A stretch of 64,000 nucleotides of DNA from Nonomuraea jabiensis. GTDB taxonomy: Bacteria > Actinomycetota > Actinomycetes > Streptosporangiales > Streptosporangiaceae. Below, one piece after another: positions 60,443 through 64,000 of the stretch (positions are counted from its first letter, which is position 1; each line of letters begins with the position of its first letter). The stretch covers positions 8,692,501 to 8,756,500 of the forward strand of contig NZ_JACHMB010000001.1 in NCBI RefSeq assembly GCF_014204795.1, given 5' to 3'. A model generated the notes under the pieces. The model saw nothing but the letters and a program-made list of their open reading frames with translations, was not told the origin of the DNA and searched no databases. The position numbers and the translations under genes were made by a program.

Positions 60443-61189
60443 ATGACCTTGACGGGTAAGACGGCGCTCGTAACCGGCGCCAGCAGGGGGATCGGCCGGG
60501 CCGTCGCCACCCGGCTCGCCCAGGAGGGCGCCCGCGTCGCCGTCCACTACGGCAGCAACGAGGCGGCCGCCAAGGAGACCGTCGCCGCCATCGAGGCGGC
60601 CGGAGGGCAGGCGTTCGCCGTACGCGCCGAGCTGGGCGTGCCGGGCGACGCCGAAGCGCTGTGGGCCGGCTTCGACGCCCACGCCGACGGCCTGGACATC
60701 CTGGTCAACAACGCGGGCATCCTCGGCGACCAGGCCGAGATCGACGGCGTGACCAGGGAGGGCTTCGAGCGGCTGTTCGCGGTCAACACGACCGCGCCGT
60801 TCTTCATCACCCAGCTCGCCCTGCCGCGGCTGCGGGACGGCGGCCGGATCATCACCATCGGCACGATGCTGACCCGGGGCGCGGCCATGCCGCGGGCGAT
60901 CGGCTACGCCATGTCCAAGGCGGCGCTCGACGTGCTGACCACCGCGCTGGCCAAGCAGCTCGGGCCGCGCGGCATCACGGTCAACACCGTGGCACCGGGC
61001 GTCATCGACACCGACATGCACGAGGGCCGCCTGGTCGGCGAGGCCCTGGCCTGGCTGTCGTCGCAGTCGCCGCTGGGCCGGCTGGGCACGCCGCGGGACG
61101 TCGCCGGCACGGTGGCCTTCCTGGCCGGCGACGACAGCCGCTACATGACCGGCCACCGCCTGGACGTCTCGGGCGGGACGACCATGTGA
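60443..61189 (+). CDS. Short-chain dehydrogenase/reductase (3-oxoacyl-ACP-reductase-like)
   Basis: The 248-residue SDR has TGASRGIGRAVATRL, NNAG, YAMSK and the C-terminal MTGHRLDVSGG. The catalytic Ser is replaced by Thr (TIGTMLTRG), a change seen in some SDRs and able to keep activity. ARVAVHYGSN after strand two is the NADPH type. ATG 60443 follows GAGGGG; ATG 60428 is upstream in frame. It is divergent from the TetR gene, with operators on both sides, and is the likely target. The substrate is unknown. Confidence 0.9.
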   Translation: MTLTGKTALVTGASRGIGRAVATRLAQEGARVAVHYGSNEAAAKETVAAIEAAGGQAFAVRAELGVPGDAEALWAGFDAHADGLDILVNNAGILGDQAEIDGVTREGFERLFAVNTTAPFFITQLALPRLRDGGRIITIGTMLTRGAAMPRAIGYAMSKAALDVLTTALAKQLGPRGITVNTVAPGVIDTDMHEGRLVGEALAWLSSQSPLGRLGTPRDVAGTVAFLAGDDSRYMTGHRLDVSGGTTM

Positions 61190-61269
61190 CCCGCGGCGAT
61201 GAGTTTCGTGCCGGGGGCCGGTCTACCTGTACGACCGCGCCATACCGCTCACCGCTCGGAGGGGTTCCG

Positions 61270-61788
61270 ATGACCGACCAGCTGCCCGTCGAGGTCACCA
61301 ATCTCGACCGCTACGACCACGACGCGCTGCCGTGGGACCGCGCCCACGCCGTGCTCACCAGCTCGTCGGGGGCGGACATCACCTGGTTTCTCGGCACCGT
61401 ACGGCCGGACGGCCGGCCGCACGCCGCGGGGGTCGGCGCCGTCTGGTACGACGGCGCCCTCCATTTCACCACCGGCCCGGGCGCCCGCAAGACCCGCAAC
61501 CTGCAGGCCGATCCGAACTGCACGATCTCCGTCAGGCTCGACGGCATCGACCTGACCCTCGAGGGCACCGCGCACCGGGTCACCGACGCCGCCACGGTCG
61601 AGCGCGTGGCGGCCGTGTACGCCGAGCTCGGCTGGCCCGCGACCGCCGAGGGCGACGCGATCACCGCGCCGTACAGCGCGCCCAGCGCGGGCCCGGCGCC
61701 ATGGCACCTCTACCGCTTCTCGATGAGCGTCGCGTTCGGCGTCGCCACCGCCGAACCGCACGGAGCCACCCGCTGGCGGTTCGCCTGA
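61270..61788 (+). CDS. PPOX/F420-fold pyridoxamine-5'-phosphate-oxidase-like protein
   Basis: The 172-residue protein has the split-beta-barrel fold: ADITWFLGTVRPDGRPHAAGVGAVWYDGALHFTTGPGARKTRNL, then NCTISVRLDGIDLTLEGTAHRVTD. Members bind FMN or F420 and reduce or oxidise small molecules; which cofactor is used here is not clear. ATG 61270 is preceded by GGAGGGG, a strong ribosome site. It is 80 bases after the SDR gene and may be co-transcribed with it under the TetR repressor. Confidence 0.87.
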   Translation: MTDQLPVEVTNLDRYDHDALPWDRAHAVLTSSSGADITWFLGTVRPDGRPHAAGVGAVWYDGALHFTTGPGARKTRNLQADPNCTISVRLDGIDLTLEGTAHRVTDAATVERVAAVYAELGWPATAEGDAITAPYSAPSAGPAPWHLYRFSMSVAFGVATAEPHGATRWRFA

Positions 61789-61829
61789 GCGCTTGCCGCC
61801 GGCAGGCGGCGCATGTTTGACTCGGCCGG

Positions 61830-62729
61830 GTGTCCGCCAGATCATCGGCTGCGCGGCTGCCTCATGAGCCCGGCGTCTACCGGTTCCGCGACCGGCGCGG
61901 CCAGATCCTCTATCTGGGGCGCGCCACCGACCTTCGCAGCCGGGTGCAGTCCTACTGGGGCGACCTGCGCGATCGCCGGCACCTGACGCGGATGGTCGCC
62001 CGGATCGCCCGGATCGAGGCGGTGGCGTGCGACTCGGTGCACGAGGCCGCATGGCTCGAACGCAACCTGCTGGAAGCCGGCCTGCCCCCCTGGAACCGCA
62101 CGCACGGCGTGGAGACGTCGATCTACATCGTGGTCGACCCGCGTCCGCGCACCGCCGGGGTGCGGACGAGCCATGTCGCACGGTTCGACGGGGTCGTCGG
62201 CTTCGGCCCCTATCTCGGCGGGACGAGAGCACGGCAGGCGATCTCGGGGCTGCACCGGGCGTTCCCGCTGTCGTACACACGTGATCGGCTCACTGGGGCC
62301 GAGCGCGACATCGCGGCGAGTCGCGGCATCGGCCCGCGGTCCAGGGAACGGCTGGCGGCGGCCGTCATCGCCGCGCTCGACGGGACGGACGCCGGGGCCG
62401 TGCGCGAAGAGCTGACCGCGGCGCGCGATCGTGCGGCGGCGGCGCTCAACTTCGAACTGGCCGCTCGGATCCAGGAAGAGCTGGCCGCGTTCGCATGGGT
62501 GACGAGCGTGCAGCGCGTCACCGTCGAAGGCGGCGGCGACCAGGACGTATGCGGGTGGGCGGACGGTCTGGCCGTCACGTTCGCCATCCGGGGCGGGCGC
62601 CTGATCGGGTGGGAGCAGCGCGAATGCGGTCGCTCGGCCGTCGCCCGGGGGAGCGCCGGCACGCCGCCTGAATGGGCCGAGTTCGCCCGGCGCAACGCCG
62701 AGCTGGCGGCGGCGCTCATCCGCGGCTGA
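61830..62729 (+). CDS. Short UvrC-like GIY-YIG nuclease
   Basis: The 299-residue protein begins with a GIY-YIG domain (HEPGVYRFRDRRGQILYLGRATDLRSRVQSYW, then EAAWLERNLLEAGLPPWN with the metal-binding Glu), followed by a UVR-like helix pair (REELTAARDRAAAALNFELAARIQEELAAF). The C-terminal RNase-H-like nuclease and HhH domains of full UvrC (about 600 residues) are missing. It resembles Cho-like or other UvrC paralogues and may make only the 3' incision in damaged DNA. GTG 61830 is used. It is in tandem after the PPOX gene. Confidence 0.82.
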   Translation: MSARSSAARLPHEPGVYRFRDRRGQILYLGRATDLRSRVQSYWGDLRDRRHLTRMVARIARIEAVACDSVHEAAWLERNLLEAGLPPWNRTHGVETSIYIVVDPRPRTAGVRTSHVARFDGVVGFGPYLGGTRARQAISGLHRAFPLSYTRDRLTGAERDIAASRGIGPRSRERLAAAVIAALDGTDAGAVREELTAARDRAAAALNFELAARIQEELAAFAWVTSVQRVTVEGGGDQDVCGWADGLAVTFAIRGGRLIGWEQRECGRSAVARGSAGTPPEWAEFARRNAELAAALIRG

Positions 62730-62987
62730 ACGCGTCCGGATGGCCGCGTCGAACTCCTCCTGCTCGCGCAGCCGCGCCGGGGCCATCAGGTGCACGGCGC
62801 TCACGTTCTCGCCGATCACCTTGGCCAGCTCGCCGGTCCGGCGCCGGGAGAACCAGCCGATCGGCACCCGCCCCAGCCGCGCGGCCAGCCGGCGGCGGAA
62901 CGACAGCTGCACCTGACTGTCGAGAACGTGCCCGATCCCGGACGAGGCGGCCGTGAACAGCACGCGTAATGACACCCGCCGGATCAT
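62730..62987 (-). pseudogene. ABC exporter membrane-domain remnant
   Basis: About 85 residues resemble the early membrane domain of an ABC exporter: RRLAARLGRVPIGWFSRRRTGELAKVIGENVSAVH. The frame then runs into unrelated sequence against the UvrC-like gene. No ATPase domain is present in the window, so this is a truncated relic whose 3' portion is lost or replaced. It may mark a deletion junction next to the GIY-YIG gene. Confidence 0.6.
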
Positions 62988-63102
62988 GCGCCGGTTGCGG
63001 CTCTCATGACCGGAAATTCTCGTCCAGCCGCCGTTCGGGGCCGTCCCACAGGCGGAGTCATCTCAGACGGCAACCGGCGGGACGACCGATGAGGCCCGCC
63101 GG

Positions 63103-63675
63103 TTACAGGTCGGCGACGAAGTCCAGCGCGATGGCCCAGGCGCGCTCGGCGGCCTGGGCGTTGTAGTCGGGCAGGTCAGGGTCGGTGAACAGGTGGCCGA
63201 CACCCGGATAGCGGAAGACCTCCACCTCGGCCCGCGCCCGGCGCATCCGGATGTACCAGGCGTTCAGCCAGTCGGCGGGCTCGTAGGTGTCCGGATCGGC
63301 CACGTGAAGCTGGACCGGCAGATCCTCGGCCGAGACATCATCGGCCATGTCGGAGGTGCCGTGCATCAGCAGCAGCCCTCGAGACCGCTCGTCGCCCACG
63401 GCGAGGTTCTGCGCGATCGCGGCGCCGAGCGAGAAGCCCGCGTACACCAGGCCGTCGGCGGACCACGGGGCGGCCGCGGTCACGGCCCGCTTCAGCAGCT
63501 CGTCGCGGCCGATCTCTTCCTTGATCGCGGTCCCCTCCTCGGGCGTGTCGACGACCCGGCCGTCGTACAGATCGGGGACGTGCACCTCGTGGCCGGCCGC
63601 CCGGAACCGGTCAGCGGCCTGGTGGACGGCGGGCCGCAGGCCGTACATCGAGTGCAAGAGGAGAACTCGCGCCAT
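63103..63675 (-). CDS. Dienelactone-hydrolase-family protein
   Basis: The 190-residue protein has the DLH alpha/beta fold: RVLLLHSMYGLRPAVHQAADRF, HEVHVPDLYDG, nucleophile elbow AGFSLGAAIAQ, Asp in VQLHVADPDTYEPADW, and His in YPGVGHLFTDPD. DLH itself uses Cys as nucleophile; here it is Ser (GFSLG), so an esterase-like activity is more likely. It is about 40 residues shorter than DLH. The start is ATG 63675. It stands alone. Confidence 0.85.
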   Translation of the reverse strand: MARVLLLHSMYGLRPAVHQAADRFRAAGHEVHVPDLYDGRVVDTPEEGTAIKEEIGRDELLKRAVTAAAPWSADGLVYAGFSLGAAIAQNLAVGDERSRGLLLMHGTSDMADDVSAEDLPVQLHVADPDTYEPADWLNAWYIRMRRARAEVEVFRYPGVGHLFTDPDLPDYNAQAAERAWAIALDFVADL

Positions 63676-63912
63676 GCGAGGCAGCTTAGCCAGCGCCCGG
63701 GGTCGTGCCGACGCGGCGAGCGCGAAGCCGTACCACCTGGTCGTCGCCGCCGCTCATCGACCTCCCCCGGCACAGTCCATGTTCCCGGCGCTGCCGCAGC
63801 CACCGCCGCGCGCAGGCACTCCCGCCCCTTCGCGTCCCGGTTCGCCGAGCGGCCGCGGGAACGCTCGGCGTGCGCACCTGCGGGGTTGCCGAGGGCCGCG
63901 AGTGAGGAGACC

Positions 63913-64000
63913 ATGGCCCGCATGCCGTGGGGAGGGGTCGTGGACGAGGCGATGCGGGCGGTGGCGCGGGCGTACGGGCTGGGGGAGCCGGTCGGGTCGG
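63913..64000 (+). CDS. Start of a further gene, cut by the window end
   Basis: ATG 63913, with GAGGAG six bases upstream, opens a frame that reads MARMPWGGVVDEAMRAVARA and continues to the end of the window. An N-terminal helix of this kind occurs in aminoglycoside-phosphotransferase-like proteins, but 29 residues are too few to name a family. The 237 bases before it (63676-63912) hold no clear gene. Confidence 0.5.
   Translation, partial: MARMPWGGVVDEAMRAVARAYGLGEPVGS

Noticed and set aside
1..64000. tRNA, rRNA, CRISPR or insertion sequence
   Set aside because: No cloverleaf with conserved T-loop, no spaced identical repeats, and no transposase motif was found on reading both strands by eye.

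Overview
The window is GC-rich actinobacterial chromosome. It shows strong third-position GC bias, many GTG starts, 4-nt ATGA/GTGA gene overlaps, a dense mix of small regulators and membrane proteins, and CU044_5270-type ECF-sigma partners. This suits a Streptosporangiales-like soil actinomycete (Nonomuraea/Actinomadura type); the genus is inference. No rRNA, tRNA, CRISPR array or intact insertion sequence was seen.

Layout. 1-1385 is a decayed patch: remnants of a TetR regulator, an erythromycin esterase and an FAD monooxygenase of the rifampicin/aromatic hydroxylase type. 1511-17000 is a run of small independent units: an orphan histidine kinase, a STAS anti-anti-sigma factor, a small winged-helix regulator, a phosphotransferase, a methyltransferase, an autoregulated MerR protein, a secreted beta-helix protein, an ECF sigma factor with its membrane partner, a TetR, a minimal HExxH protein, an SDR with a divergent XRE/MmyB regulator, a DUF4097 protein and a stand-alone MASE1 membrane sensor.

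17116-35127 is the most striking region. It holds a 4434-residue TcA-type insecticidal-toxin-like protein in which about 30 hemopexin-like repeats are inserted in two blocks. Divergent from it is a 986-residue protein with an apparent fold-type-I PLP-enzyme core, followed by a convergent AAA+ ATPase. No TcB or TcC partner is present.

35339-47513 holds a membrane protein, a GT-B glycosyltransferase, a lipoprotein with beta-propeller-like repeats, a DHA2-type MFS exporter, a PASTA-like protein, a RidA-fold protein, a DinB-fold protein divergent from a MarR, a second SDR/XRE pair, and an alpha/beta-hydrolase plus quinone-oxidoreductase operon divergent from a LysR.

47496-59657 is a coherent catabolic cluster. 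A GntR/FCD regulator is divergent from a Fe3+-type ABC importer (binding protein, double permease, ATPase). Tightly coupled behind it are an isopropylmalate/tartrate-dehydrogenase-like enzyme, a single-Cys Asp/Glu-racemase-like protein, a four-carbon acid-sugar kinase (OtnK/DUF1537), an OtnC-type class II aldolase, a malate/lactate (Ldh2)-type dehydrogenase and an AcnA-type aconitase. An identical 12-bp motif lies in front of both divergent units. The enzyme set suggests a pathway from a hydroxylated polycarboxylate to a tetronate and DHAP; I cannot match it to a described pathway.

59605-64000 ends with a TetR/SDR divergent pair with two clear operators, a PPOX-fold protein, a short UvrC-like GIY-YIG protein, an ABC-exporter remnant, a dienelactone-hydrolase-like protein and the start of a further gene.
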